Shown: piece by piece, positions 20,327 to 32,502 of the stretch
Layout of the letters: each line of letters opens with the position of its first letter
Position numbering within the stretch: position 1 is the stretch's first letter
Assembly (NCBI GenBank): GCA_000310025.1
Contig: FN649744.1
Coordinates: 69,564 to 118,882, forward strand
Reading direction: 5' to 3'
Length of the DNA: 49,319 nucleotides
Origin: Ectocarpus siliculosus
Taxonomy: Eukaryota > Sar > Phaeophyceae > Ectocarpales > Ectocarpaceae
Program-made: the position numbers and the translations under genes
Notes under the pieces: model-generated
What the model was told of the DNA's origin: nothing
Databases searched by the model: none
What the model saw: the letters and a program-made list of their open reading frames with translations, nothing else

Positions 20327-23300
20327 ATGCGCCGGTGGGTAAGGGCTATCCCTTTCGCCCGAGTCTCTATGCCGCTCAACCCGCACGCTACTCCGTTTGT
20401 CATCAAGGGTTCAGGTGGTGGTGCAGCTGCCGATGCTGGTCGGAAAGTTAGGGGCAAGACATCCTCCTCCTCTCCTACTCCCAAGATTTTCTGCGATCTC
20501 GATGGTTGCTTGGTTGATTTCGAGAAAGGTTGCCAGGCGGTGATGGGAGAGACCCCTGACAAGCTTCGCCCGAAGGCCATGTGGGGAGGGCTCGCTCGAG
20601 CCAAGGGCTTCTGTGAGTTTTTTTGCTTGTGTGTAAACACTGCTCCTGCCGCAGTAGCACTTGGTCGTGATCGATTGCACGGAACATGCGAGGACTCTAG
20701 TCGTAAGATGCTACCGTCGGAGGTGGAGTATGTATGTAGCCGTAACTGTGGAGGACACCTGTCAGGAGTATAACCAACCATGTGTGCACATACAAAGTGT
20801 AGGAAGATATGGCTCCCTCGGGGTATCTTGTCACAAGGAGAGTGACAGGAAATGCACCGTCGGAGATGGATATCTTCCGAAGTCCCTGGCCACTTGCCGA
20901 AAGTGGAAGCGGAGAGTCTTCGACTCTCCTCTCCCTTTGCCGCCATGGCCACTCTCTCTTTCTACCCTCTTCTCCTCGTTTACACATCACGAGAGGAAGT
21001 AGCCTTCCCCTGGCAGTGGGATAATACTGCCACGGCACCGGCATCTGTCTCCGACAATAGCCAGTGTCCTCATTGGCGTCGACTAGAACACGGCTTCGCC
21101 GTGCTACTGTAGCGAGGAGAGACAACCAAGAAAAAGAGAAACAACATGCCGAAAACCTCTTCACAAAAGCGAAGAGACTTACGCGATGAAGTCAGGGAGG
21201 CGAACGCACTCGTCGCTGACCAGAATGCGGCGCTGGCGAGGCAGGCGCAGGAGCTGGAGGAGCTGCGGAAACAGCTCGGCGTCACTGTTTCCCCGTCACC
21301 GTTGATCTCTGAAACGCCGGGAAGGGGCACCCCCTCTCAACGCGTGTCTGCGCATCGTCCCTCTCGGGGAGACCACTCCCAACAGGAGTCGATTCCCGAA
21401 GAGGACGAGCCGGGCACCGGTGAGGAGAAAGGAGCCACCCCGGAGAATTCGGACAACGACGGTGACGAGGAACATGACGGCGACGAGGAATGGGCTAACC
21501 AGAGCGAACGGCACATCATGTACCAATTGCTCGAGGGCTTCCGGTCACAGGACGTGTCCGCGGATGACCGACAGGCGCTCATGACCTCCGCTGGGGGACA
21601 GTTCGCTGACATGCTCTCCCGCCACTGGAAGGAGCAGTCGAATCCACCCGAGTGGCTGGTGTCCCTCTTCCGTCCTACCGCAACTCCACCCACCACGACT
21701 CCGGCCTCTGCAGCAGAGGTGGCCCAGGTGAATACTTCTTCGACAGCACGTAGCAGTATACCAGTTGAGGGAAATCAGAGCAGTGGAGGGAGTACCTCCC
21801 CCGGCCTAGTTTTTCGTCAACCAATCTTGCCCGCTGTCACTCAGAACACACCTGTCCATCCTCGGAACCTAGCCCCTGATTTAACATCTACTCCGGATAG
21901 CCAAGATAGTGATTACAGGCCTAGCAACCCTGTAGCACCCGAGTTGGCCCCTACTCCGGATAGCCAGGACAGCGCACACAGGACTAGCAACCCTGTCGCA
22001 CTGTCTACGCCCCCGCTTGCGCGTTTTTCTATGCCCACAAGCACCCCTACCTCAACGCATACATCGGGACACAACCAGAAGTTTACCTTTCGCCAGAACG
22101 ACCTTCCAAAAGAAATATCGACTATTAACAAGAGTTTAATTCGAAAATCTTGGCCCATGCCAGATATAGAATCCCATATTGATACCGTTGGAGGTGCAAA
22201 AATTTATTACTGTCTGCGATATCCAGTCAGCCTACCACCAAATCGAAGTAGACGAAGCAGAACAAGAAAAGACTGCGTTTGTGACACACAAAGGGAAATG
22301 GGTTTTCAAACGCCTCCCCTTCGGAATTGCGAATGCTCCTTTTCTATTTGCCCGTATGATGTCTCTGGCATTCTCTCACTTCGGACCACGCAGTGGACTT
22401 TTGGTGTATATGGACGACATTATTTGCTGCAGCTCAAATTGGGAGAGCCATCTAACCTTATTAAAAAACCTTATTAGAAAGCATGCTCCAAGCACTCCAA
22501 GCGGCCGGTCTTACCTTGAAACCCTCCAAAGTACAATTTGGACCACAGGAAGTAAAATACCTGGGGCATATACTGTCGGCAAAAGGGATTCGTGTTGGGG
22601 AAGATCGTATAAAGTCTATTGTCGATTTGCCTGCACCCAAAACAATCAAAGCGCTTCGCTCAGTATTGGGAATGGTGAACTATGTGAGGAAATTTATACC
22701 CGACCTTTCTACGGTGATCGCACCGCTAGTCGAACTCACACAAAAAGAGCATGTAAAATCGATCGCAAAACGTTGGAACCAGGAACATGATAAGGCTTTT
22801 GCAGAGATCAAACGGTTACTCAGCAAAGCACCTGTGTTATGTTTCCCTGACTTTACCAAAGACTTCGTGGTTCACGTAGATGCTAGTGAAGTTGGTGCAG
22901 GAGCATTCCTGGGCCAAAAGAACGGCGACGATGTGAATATTATCGCTTATTTTAGCCAACGATTTAACAAGGCTCAACGTCATTACTCTGCGACGATGAA
23001 GGAATGTTACGGTGTGGTTTTGAGTTTACAACACTGGCGACCCTACTTGTGGGGCAGACATTTCGAAGTTGTCACGGATCACGCGGCATTGAGATATTTG
23101 TACACAATGCAAGACACGTCTAATATGCTGACCAGATGGGCAATCGCTTTGCAGTCCTTTGACTTTACAGTGCGACACAAGCCGGGAAAGTTACATGTAG
23201 TCCCAGACACCCTATCTCGGTTGTTTGCGTTCGATCACCAACAACAGTTGGAAGCACCGCAACTTGCACCGATATGTAGGAATGTGCCTGATGACCCTGC

Positions 23301-26300
23301 GCTGCATTCAAATGTCCCACCACGTCCGTACCAAGTGTCTGCAGATCGTTTGGAAAACTTGCGACCGGTTTAAAGTGATCGCGAATTATTCGCTGAGAAA
23401 TCAGTTTATATTAGCGCGACCAACGTATTTGAAACTATTAACCGCGATATCTTGCGTGAAAAACAAGCTCTTGAACATAGCAATATATCGACTATCTTAC
23501 AAAACCTGACGCTCAATTACCTGATGACGAGACAACCACTTCCATGTCGTACTACTTCGTGCGTGATGGATTGCTGTTTAAATCGTATTTACCAGGCTAC
23601 CTCCGGAAACGTAGTACGTTTAGTGACCAATTGGTGTTGCCTTACGCCCTTACCGGACTAGTGCTACACGCCTATCATGACCACGTATTATCTGGGGGCC
23701 ACTTAGCGTCTAGACCGACTTATGAGAAGATTCGCCAAAAGTACTGGTGGCCAACCATGAATCGGGACGTCCGTACTTGGTGTCAAGAATGCCAAGCCTG
23801 TCAACGTCGGAAAACAGCCCACAACCGGAACAAATTACCAACGGGACATGTACCAGTACAAAGACCGTTTGAACGTATTTCGGTTGACCTAGTTGAATAT
23901 AAAGTAAAATCAGTTTCAGCCGCCGGGGTACGGTGCAAACATGTCCTATCCATGATGGACCACCTAACCCGATTCACCGTGTTGACTCCGATTCCCAACA
24001 AGTCAGCAATCACTGTCGCTCAGGCCATTATCGACCGCATCATCAGCATCTTTGGATCGCCTGAACTGTTGCATTCCGACCAAGGACCTGAATTTGAGAA
24101 CAGTGTAGTCCACCAATTACAGCGTATTCTGAACTACAAGAAAACCCGCACGACACCATACCGTCCGCAGGGTAATTCTGTCTCAGAACGAGTACATGCT
24201 ACCATGCACGCAATGCTTGCCATGCATAGTTCCATGAACCGCGATAACTGGGCATCATTGCTGCCTTTTGTCCAACTGGCTTACAACACGTCATTTAGCT
24301 CCACCATGCATGAAACACCATTCTTTCTTATGTTTGGTCGGAAGCCACGACTACCAGTTGACATTATCCTCGGCATCCCTCATGTGGGAACAACAGCGAA
24401 TACCGAGGAATTCTCTAAAACAACACAGGAAAATCTACAGGTTGCTTTTGAACTAGCGCGCCGTAACCTATCGGAACGCACAAAAAAACAAGCTGCTAAG
24501 AACGCTAAACTGCGCCCTATCCCTGTGTTTAAACCTGGTGATCTAGTACTTGTGTACCGCCCATACCATGGATTCGGATGGACCAAATCCGAAATTATTG
24601 TTACCGTGGAGAGGACCTTACGTCATCTGCTCTAAATTATCACCGGTGGTATATAGAGTGAGACGCCAGAACGAAACTCGAGAAGTTTCGGTCCATTTAG
24701 CCCACATTAAACAGTACTACGCGAGGAAAACGCCACCTGCGCCAGACTTTGATAAGCTTTCCGAGTTTTTCTTAGGACGCCAGATTCCGTTGCCCGAGCT
24801 AGACCATCCCGACGAAGCTCAACCGAAAATTGAATCCTACGTCGTTGACAAAGTGGTAAGTCATAAGAGTGGTAAGGGGCCGAAAACCCCGTACAACTAC
24901 AAGTATCGTTTGCGTCTTCGAGGCTACGGCCCTGAGTCAGACCTTGAATATAGAGCAGACGAAATTCCACAATGTCAAGAAATGATATCTGCCTACCGAA
25001 TCCGTTGTGGTTTGGAAATCGTGCAGCCTAATAAATCGTCGTCTCGTGCCCCAGTTGAACAGGGAGACCCAAAATCACCCAGTAAAACAGGGAAACGAAA
25101 ACGAAAACAGGCAGCTACTCCTCAAGAACCTTTAAGTCGGAAATTGGCAACGCAAAGTGGCTCTGAGCCACCGAACAAAACCAAGAAGCGACGAAGAAGG
25201 CTCCTAAAGGAGGGTCCATTACCCAAGTCGCGTTCTGCTACGACACAGAGTGATACTCAATTGCCCTGCCGTACTAGCAAACGAAAACGAACTAGGGCCC
25301 GGAAATTAAACGATTGATTTATTCTATCGTTCCTAACAGTTGCCATGTCTATCTTTTCCGAGACTTGAGACAAATTTATACTACTATTATTCTGTGTTAT
25401 ATATATATTTAGCACAGGACCAGTAGCCACGGTGGTTGGTTGTATCCAGTGGAAACAACCTATTTTTGAAGTGTTTGGGGAAACACTCGCGAGGAGAATT
25501 GAATGATACCACCGCTGTCCCAAGATCTTATTTTTTTATGAATAGATCTTATTTTTGATGAATAGATAAACTTGCCAGAGGGTCACCTCATTACAAGTTC
25601 ATCCTCCATCAAGATCTTATATTTTTGATGAATAGATAAACTTGCCAGAGGGTCACCTCATTACAAGTTCATCCTCCATCAATATCTTATGTTTTGGTGA
25701 ACAGATAAACTTGCCAGAGGGTCACCTCATTACAAGTTCATCCTCCATCAAGATCTTATTTTTCGATGATGAATAGAGAAAACTTGCTAGAGGGTCACCT
25801 CATTACAAGTTTATTCCTCATCACGATATTATTTTATGATGAAAAGACAGACTCGCCGGAGGGTCACCTCATTACGAGCCTATCTCTCATCAACCCCTAG
25901 TACACTAGCTGTCATCTTGATAGCCCAGTACCCACAATTTTTTTTTTCTAGACTATACTAGTATGGACCACATCTATCACTACTCTGTCTGAAGACTCCG
26001 TGTTTTTTAACACGCGTTGTATGATAATCAGGCCGAGTTGATGATGTTGTACCAGGTAGGTTAACTCCAATACATGTGTCTCCATGAGCCACTCATGTCT
26101 ATGGCCGCCAAAAGCACATCTTTAGCACAGATGGACTTGTGGCGCATAGAGGGGGGGGTGATGTGGAGGACACCTGTCAGGAGTATAACCAACCATGTGT
26201 GCACATACAAAGTGTAGGAAGATATGGCTCCCTCGGGGTATCTTGTCACAAGGAGAGTGACAGGAAATGCACCGTCGGAGATGGATATCTTCCGAAGTCC

Positions 26301-27965
26301 CTGGCCACTTGCCGAAAGTGGAAGCGGAGAGTCTTCGACTCTCCTCTCCCTTTGCCGCCATGGCCACTCTCTCTTTCTACCCTCTTCTCCTCGTTTACAC
26401 ATCACGAGAGGAAATAGCCTTCCCCTGGCAGTGGGATAATACTGCCACGGCACCGGCATCTGTCTCCGACAATAGCCAGTGTCCTCATAACGCCTAAATG
26501 TGATGCGTACAATCCCCAATAGCGGAACTTTGCAACACCGTGGCTATTTGAGGAGCCGCTGCAGATCGACATAAGGCGACTAAGGTAGGTAAACTACAAT
26601 ACTGTATGTAGAACAAGTCTACATTTAGTCGAGACGTCTAGACCTTCAACACCAACCCTTCGTCTCCGAGCGGGGCCGAACTTTCCGGCTTTTCAATTGT
26701 GCCAATCGACGCACGTACTCTTTGCTCCACGTTCCCGGTTGAGACATGGCTGGTGGCCGTGACTGCAGCCGTGGGGTAGTCTAGTCTACGGGTGCATTTT
26801 GGACTACTTGAGGTTGATACTTAGTTCTATGTACAGCAGTAGTTGCTGAGAACCAGCCTTGTGACGTCTTCAACTTCCACAGAGCACAGTAGGCATACAA
26901 CGATGCCCGTGTTCCTCCGCTGCTGCCTATTGCGCCGGTCACAACCTGGTAGAGTTGGAATGGTACTCGCTACCAAGTGTAATGCGGGCAACCCTGAACA
27001 CAGCAATGTGCTGCCGTTCTTTTCCTTTCCATGCGAAAAGATGAGCACTTGGATTGGATGCCGGACGGACGAGAGTTGTGGGACGGCGTGGCTCACCTTC
27101 AACCAACTATTCTTACGGGGCTACCGATGGGAAACTGGGCGGAGCCACAGAAGGTGGGTGGGCTACGCCTGTATCTTGCCCTGTCATCTTCACGTCTCAA
27201 TGTATCGTCAATATTTTTTTTCTCTCTTTACCTCCGATAATAACAGCTGGCTCGAGGTAAAACTTGAGAACGTTGAGCACGATTTGGGTTCACACGTTCG
27301 AAATGGTAAGCAGCGCCTGGCGTAAGAAAGGAGTGACCTAATCCAAAACGCTGCCCCGCCACGAAAAACCTATTGCACTCGTCAATGCAAACCTGGCGGA
27401 ATCAGATTGTATGTAATGTGATGTTGACGGCGCCCCTCCCTGAGTCCATACTAATAACACCGATGGACGAAATGCCCTTGTTGTTTCTTCTGGGTAGCGA
27501 AACTGGTGCAAGCGAGAGCTTGGCGAACACGTACCTGTGATCACTTGCATGTCAAGGGACAAGCACACCCACTGCCGCCCCGGCAACATCCTCATCGATG
27601 ACAGGTGCGACGTGGAGCCCGAGTTTGCATTTGGCGTAGGCCGTGTTGGGGATTTTGCCTGCCGGCAATCAGTGCGTGGCTCAACGTGCAATAGATGGAG
27701 CTAACGGGACATTTGTCGAAGTATCATCACGTACGCTAGCGAACAATGGGCATGTGATTCACACGCTTGTCTTCCCCCGCCGGTTCCACTCTTAATAATT
27801 GCTGCCAGAGAGTCGCTGAAGGCTGCCTGGCAGCGAGCTGGGGGTGTCTTCATTCACCACACCGCTGCGACCTCGTCCTTGGAGAAGTTGAAGGCAATCC
27901 TGCCAGCGGAGGAAGAGACTGCGAGTGGTGATCAAGGAAACGCCAAGCGACAGAAGAACGGATAG
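20327..27965 (+). CDS. HAD-fold hydrolase, NT5C-like, with retrotransposon in intron 1
   Basis: Four exons join in phase: 20327-20612, 27041-27153, 27498-27604 and 27809-27965 (TAG), giving 220 residues; an alternative start is the ATG at 20369 (M15). HAD motif I is IFCDLDGCLVDF with D57 and D59. Motif II is T121 in PTILTGLP, motif III is probably K133, and motif IV is D167-D168 in NILIDDR. All catalytic positions expected of a HAD phosphatase are present. The layout with a small helical cap and the ILIDD motif resembles cytosolic 5'(3')-deoxyribonucleotidases (NT5C family), but the substrate is not proven. Intron 1 (20613-27040, 6.4 kb) contains a complete LTR retrotransposon in the same orientation, so the host reading frame is intact provided the long intron is spliced. 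Confidence 0.88.
20747..21072 (+). repeat. 5' LTR
   Basis: 326 bp starting TGTGGAGGACACC and ending GTCCTCA, matching 26162-26487 with a single difference that I can find (AGGAAGTAGCC here, AGGAAATAGCC in the 3' copy). It has TG...CA ends. Confidence 0.95.
21146..22195 (+). pseudogene. Gag-like frame of the LTR element (truncated)
   Basis: The frame opens with ATG at 21146, about 70 bp after the 5' LTR. Residues near 10-50 form a likely coiled coil (ANALVADQNAALARQAQELE), followed by an acidic region and a Pro/Ser/Thr-rich linker with a duplicated TPDSQDS motif. No CCHC zinc knuckle or protease motif is seen before the frame runs into reverse transcriptase sequence near 22140, so the 3' part of gag and all of protease appear deleted. 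Frame continuity is lost at an A-run near 22196. Confidence 0.7.
22140..25317 (+). pseudogene. Pol of the LTR element: RT, RNase H, integrase, chromodomain; frameshifted
   Basis: Reverse transcriptase is recognised from SAYHQI and the catalytic YMDD box (about 22410). RNase H follows with VHVDASEVGAGAFLGQ (22870-22915). Integrase has the zinc-binding H-H-C-C segment (about 23675-23810) and the core with LLHSDQGPEFENS (about 24070). The C-terminal part carries a chromodomain-like segment (about 24830-25000) and a Lys/Arg-rich tail ending at 25317. The frame changes near 22196, 22465, 23485 and 24575, and a stop interrupts it near 23371; four of the five breaks sit at short homopolymers. As read, no intact polyprotein is encoded. 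Confidence 0.85.
25544..25892. repeat. 68-72 bp tandem repeats, 5 copies, in the LTR element 3' region
   Basis: Five degenerate units start at about 25544, 25612, 25682, 25751 and 25823. Each contains a form of AGATCTTAT, then AACTTGCCAGAGGGTCACCT and CATTACAAGTT. They lie between the end of pol and the 3' LTR. The first three are almost identical and the last two are more diverged. Confidence 0.9.
26162..26487 (+). repeat. 3' LTR
   Basis: The same 326 bp as 20747-21072 with one apparent substitution. A G-rich purine tract ends directly before it and the target duplicate TAAC follows it. Confidence 0.95.
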
Positions 27966-29159
27966 CTTCAAAGCGCGCTTTTCAGGGGACAGGAGGGGGA
28001 AGTTGTGTCTGTTTTGTATATTGGGCGATCGGCTACATATCGAGTGTTGGTTGTTGCTCGCCGTTTTCTCGCGTTCTCTTGTGTGTTCTCTTGTGTTGCG
28101 CGTCATTGGGGTTTTGGTCTCGCAGTGGTTTTCGCCCAATTTACACGCGGATGTCAGTCACTAGCATTTCCTGGAAATATTCGACAATAGTTCCCACGAG
28201 AGAAGCAGGTCGCTGCTTTGCACGGGGTCCCCTCTGGTGCAGATGTTTTCGGCTACGGATCGTTGTTCTTCTACTGACTGTTCTGCACGGCAAAAGCAAA
28301 ATGAAGGGAGGAGATATGCGGCGGAATTAATCGAGTCTGAAAGTAAGTGCCGCTGCGTCTCGCCCCCCTCCCGCAGTTCAATCAGCGTCCTGTGTGATTT
28401 TCAACGAGCATGGATGGATATCCCCTGCATTAAAGGTACACCTGGCCTACTTGCCTTGTATCTGCTTGCGCCACGATTTGGCACAGCTGCTGTGCTGAAA
28501 ACCTGACACACACAAACGCATCAATCCGATCACCCGAAGTAAAGCACGATAACGAGCCTGAAGATGTAGCTGACTGTTTGTTCGCCTTCGTCAACGCATG
28601 TCAGCTCCAGGTCGCGGCTACCGTCACAACTCGGTACAGGGATTTCTGTGCGGCCTCCGCTCTACTGCATATTGTGTGCCCTCCGTCATCAAACTTCATC
28701 CAAACCCCATCTACTTTTTTTTTGTATACAGCAGTATCCAACCGTTGAACGGCTGTACCCGGATCTAAGTTCCGCTAAGAGACCGATACGGTCTCTAGAG
28801 GTCTCACAGAACGGTGAAAAAAAACGTGAATGAATTATCATCACTTTCAGTCCGAAAGCCTGAACCACGCACTTTTTGTCAGCCGAACGCCCGAGACGCG
28901 AGAGATCACCCCATCGGCCGTCCTGCACTTCTTTAGAAGCCTTTCGCAAGTTTCAGCTTGACTGGTGCCTTTTGTGTTGTTGACGGTTGGCTGTGTCGAT
29001 GACCGGCACGCTCAAGCACAAAACACGAGCATGCCGCAGGTGCTGCCGGCACTAAATTGCTCCGATCTTGATCGATTTGTGCCGAAACGTTTCCTATCCT
29101 CCACCAAATTGAAGCCCCGTCCAATCTACAGCTGGATTGAAAAGTCCTTCGACGATACC
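27966..29159. other. Intergenic stretch without recognisable features
   Basis: About 1.2 kb downstream of the HAD gene stop. It must include the HAD 3' UTR. Short frames exist on both strands, but none has splice-site support, motif content or homology that I recognise. Confidence 0.5.
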
Positions 29160-29396
29160 AACACCGAAACCGTTACATTACCAAATCCTATACTATCCTC
29201 CTCGCCGCAGGATACGTGTTCCTGCCAATTGGCCAGCGGGTGTGCGTTGAAGACATTGCTGTGCTTGTACGGGTCCTAGCCAACCGGTCCCAAGCAGTAG
29301 TCTGAATCCACAGCATGAACGAAGTTCGGCACGATCCACGATCCATGATCCGACGACGACGGGTAAATGTTCATCCGCGTTCATCCGCGATCCGGG
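29160..29396 (+). repeat. Dispersed repeat, copy 1
   Basis: Shares long blocks with 30160-30380: CTCGCCGCAGGA, CGTGTTCNTGCCAATTGGCC, GCATGAACGAAGTTCGGCA and TTCATCCGCGTTCATCCGCG. The blocks are in the same order but with different insertions between them. No open frame is conserved between the copies, so it is probably a non-coding mobile sequence or satellite fragment. Confidence 0.7.
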
Positions 29397-30159
29397 GCGA
29401 TCTTTCATTCCACCGTGCACCACCATGGTATCCAACTCACGGCAAGCAATCCCAAACTACATACATATGTACGTGTACGTGTGTGGGTGTGTGGTGTGTG
29501 ACCAGTTAGGCAACGAGTGTTCTCTGAAGACATGCCAGCCAGCGTGGCGGCGGTCTCAAGCAACATGCGAGACATGTTACGGCGGAAGAAGTGGAGGGGT
29601 GGACGGATCCACGTCGTGGATCCGACGTGTAAACGTTTCATTCTACAGCAGACCAGCGGACCAGCGGACCGTGGCGCAGGCGGACATGCACGTTAGCGTA
29701 CCAAGGCATGTATCGCACAACGAGGCCGTTTGGTCATGCTGATGCTCGGGCACACCACTACAGCCTGGCTGGGTGATTGCTGCACGCCGTTGTACGTTGT
29801 AAGATCGAACACACCATTCATTGGCACGGCACGACCGTTGGCACGGCAGTCAACCGCAATCGGTGGTCCCGCACAGCATGCGGGCCAGTTTCTTCATCGT
29901 GTTGACGCAGAACAAATTGGTGAGTTTTGAGCGACAGGGTATAGAAACAAAGGTGAGCACCGTGGATAACAGCAGACGACCCTGGAATTGTTTGGCTGGC
30001 ACAAAGTGTTTCAGTCTCACAGATTTATTTGTCTCTTCCATCGTCTTGATTGATTGATTGGGAGTTTGCCTGGCACAAAGTGTTTCAATTTCCCCAAACT
30101 CAAACAAAAACACCCGGGGGGGTATCCAACCTCCCCATCCCCCCACCACACCACCAAAA

Positions 30160-30380
30160 ACGGAACCGTGACAATACCGTATCCGATATCCAATATCCAC
30201 CTCGCCGCAGGACACGTGTTCATGCCAATTGGCCATGTGCTTGTAACGGTCCCAAGCAAGCATGAACAAGCAATCGTCGACAGCATGAACGAAGTTCGGC
30301 ATGATCCGACGACAACGGGTGAATATTCATCCGCGTTCATCCGCGATCCTTGTAACGGTCCCAAGCAAGTAGTCTGTAGT
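30160..30380 (+). repeat. Dispersed repeat, copy 2
   Basis: Second copy of the sequence at 29160-29396, 1 kb away in the same orientation. The block CTTGTAACGGTCCCAAGCAA occurs twice within it (about 30240 and 30349), showing internal shuffling or a local duplication. Confidence 0.7.
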
Positions 30381-30889
30381 CTATGTCGATGCAAAAGAGA
30401 AGGGGATTACTACAATCACCGTATGGTGATCGATCAAAGAAGTCAAGCGTGAGGTAAAACCAGAGATTGATTGGTTGATACAAGATTTGAGTGAACGTGG
30501 TGGAGTAAGAATGGAGGACGCAGTGATTACCATAGAAGGAGAGTCGAAGGCAATTTCAGAAAGAGCGTGAGAGACTATTGTCGAAGATAATCTAGGAAAG
30601 CTACAAATGCGGTGAAAAACAGTTAATCATTTCAAGAAAGCATGACAAAACATGTTGCTAAGATGATGAGGGACAAGAGGATCATTTGGTGAGAAACGCA
30701 GCATAGGGACAAACTGAAGAGAAGTATAACAACTGAGAGGCAGTTGTTGAAGTACAAGTAAATCGCATACTGATTTGTGGGGGCGTATGTAACGCAGGAG
30801 TACCAAAAGGAGGTATGTAGATTGCAGGATTTGCAGTAGATATAGAACAACGATGAGGTTGTTGAAGCACACGTAACATTGCATCCATC
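30381..30889. other. A-rich spacer, nothing recognised
   Basis: About 0.5 kb with lower GC than the surroundings and many GA-rich words on the plus strand. The minus strand continues as an open frame from the copia remnant, but its composition there no longer resembles any copia domain. It could be decayed element sequence. Confidence 0.4.
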
Positions 30890-32220
30890 ATGGGGGCTTC
30901 CGTGAGCGTAACTCCATTTTCTTTAATGCGCGCAGCTACCTCGATTATGCCCTTGTGGCAAAGCGCCAAACGCCGATGCCAAAGGTTGTAGGGCTCCGCG
31001 CGTGGAGCAGCAACATATGCTTTCTCGTACGTGTTCTTATTTTCCTCATTGATCCTCCGTCTCCTTTCACACTCACTTGTGTCAAGTCGCACATCCAGGA
31101 AATACAGGGTCCCCACTTCTCGTAACACCAGGGCGATTCTTGATCCATCTCTTGAAGAAGTCGGCAACTCGATTCGAGGTTGATCTGACATGATCGTGTT
31201 CGCACCTTTCTTCTGAGCTGTTCTAGTAGAGAACAGGTGTCGCCCTAATCCTGGAACCAGTGTGCACTTGAACCGCGCTTTCCTGTCGTTCCCTTCTTCA
31301 TCCTTCGCGAACACGCTGATGATGCCTTTGCTAATCCCTTCAAGCTCAATTCCTCCAGCACCATTTGTCTTCGTAGGCGTAGTGATGTACGTGAAGTCTT
31401 CCAAGATGTATTCCAGATCAGGTAACTGCTCGCTGTTCAAGTCGTGGCCCAATGGTACCCACCAGTAAATTAATTTTTCCTTTGATCGAATTCCACACAA
31501 GCAGCTCGTTGTGCTGCGATCTCCATGCGGGTGACGCATGGGTACCCAAGGTTCCCATCATAGCCTTCAACCACTGTCTCTTCAGTTGGTTGCGACGTAG
31601 TTCGGACATTCCGGTTGTGAGCAGACCCCCTCGTCTCCTCATGAGGTGTCGTAGCTCTGATAGCAGTCCGATGATCATTGTTGTACGTTCTTGGATTGAA
31701 GATCCAAGTACCATCCCAGTCTTGGACTTGGTGGCGAACAGCTGTGGCCTGTCTCGTCCCTTGTGTTCCATCCACCATCGGTCCTCCTCGTCCTGCTGAT
31801 GCATCTCGTGTGCCCATACCATGTTATTGTTGGGCACGACACTCTGAATCGTCATGCGGATGAGTGTTGTGCAACGAACACCACTTCCGTTGCCTCGGTT
31901 GTCGCTGCCGTTGCAGAGGACGGTCTCTTACTTGTCGTACAGGACGGCTGGATCTCGATCGCTGCTGAAACCCGTTGTTAGATCCTCGAAGTCCATTGAT
32001 ATCCCGCGATCGCTGTTGAAAATTAGATGCATTTCGCCTGTTTCCGCAGCTGCTGTAGTTCCGTGTAGGAGTCCGGCCACTCCCTGAACACAGCTCCGGG
32101 CAGTTACTACGTTGAACAGGCCCAAACGGTGGCAGTTGTAGCATTCCACCGCATCTCTTTTATATGAAGGCTCCGAATAACTTCCATCTCGGCGTCTTGA
32201 CTGATGAGATGCTTCCATTA
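30890..32220 (-). pseudogene. Ty1/copia-type retrotransposon remnant (gag, protease, pre-integrase)
   Basis: On the minus strand a zinc-knuckle start (ECYNCHRLG, about 32145) is followed by a second Cys/His cluster (KWCSLHNTHPHDDSECRA, about 31835-31890). Then come a protease-like segment (LVPGLGRHLFS, about 31235) and a gag-pre-integrase motif (LWHRRLALCHKGIIE, about 30950-30995), the order of copia elements. The frame shifts near 32115 inside the knuckle and again between 31850 and 31540. Integrase, reverse transcriptase and RNase H are absent, and no LTRs are visible, so this is a truncated, broken copy. Confidence 0.75.
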
Positions 32221-32477
32221 TAGCTGAATATCCCGCGTCACGAGCAGAACTCCTCCTATCCTTACAAGGTTCAGCAAAGTCTTTACAAGGTCCAGTCCGA
32301 CAGCATAGGCCAACTTGGACACCAAGGCAAAGGATTTTCTTTCTCCTGACTTGATAGTTTGTGGTTTCAGCACATGTTTCTCTCCTCCAGTGACAATGCT
32401 TTCGTCATTGTATAACCACACCCAACATCTCCTCCCTCAATTTTGGGCCGCCTACGGTACAATAGTTAGTTCTTCTT

Positions 32478-32502
32478 ACATACATACATACATACATACA
32501 TA
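32478..32502. repeat. (TACA)n microsatellite
   Basis: Six tandem TACA units just beyond the copia remnant; a simple length-variable tract. Confidence 0.85.

Larger units (their letters stand above)
20747..26487 (+). mobile_element. Ty3/gypsy-type LTR retrotransposon with chromodomain, defective copy
   Basis: Two 326 bp direct repeats bound a 5741 bp element. The four bases TAAC immediately outside both ends (20743-20746 and 26488-26491) are the target-site duplication. A primer-binding-site candidate starting TGG follows the 5' LTR at 21074, and a polypurine run (26148-26161) precedes the 3' LTR. Inside, in order on the plus strand, are a gag-like frame, reverse transcriptase, RNase H, integrase and a chromodomain, the domain order of Ty3/gypsy chromoviruses. 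The span normally carrying nucleocapsid, protease and the reverse transcriptase N-terminus is missing, and the pol region is broken by several frameshifts. The element lies in intron 1 of the HAD gene. Confidence 0.93.
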
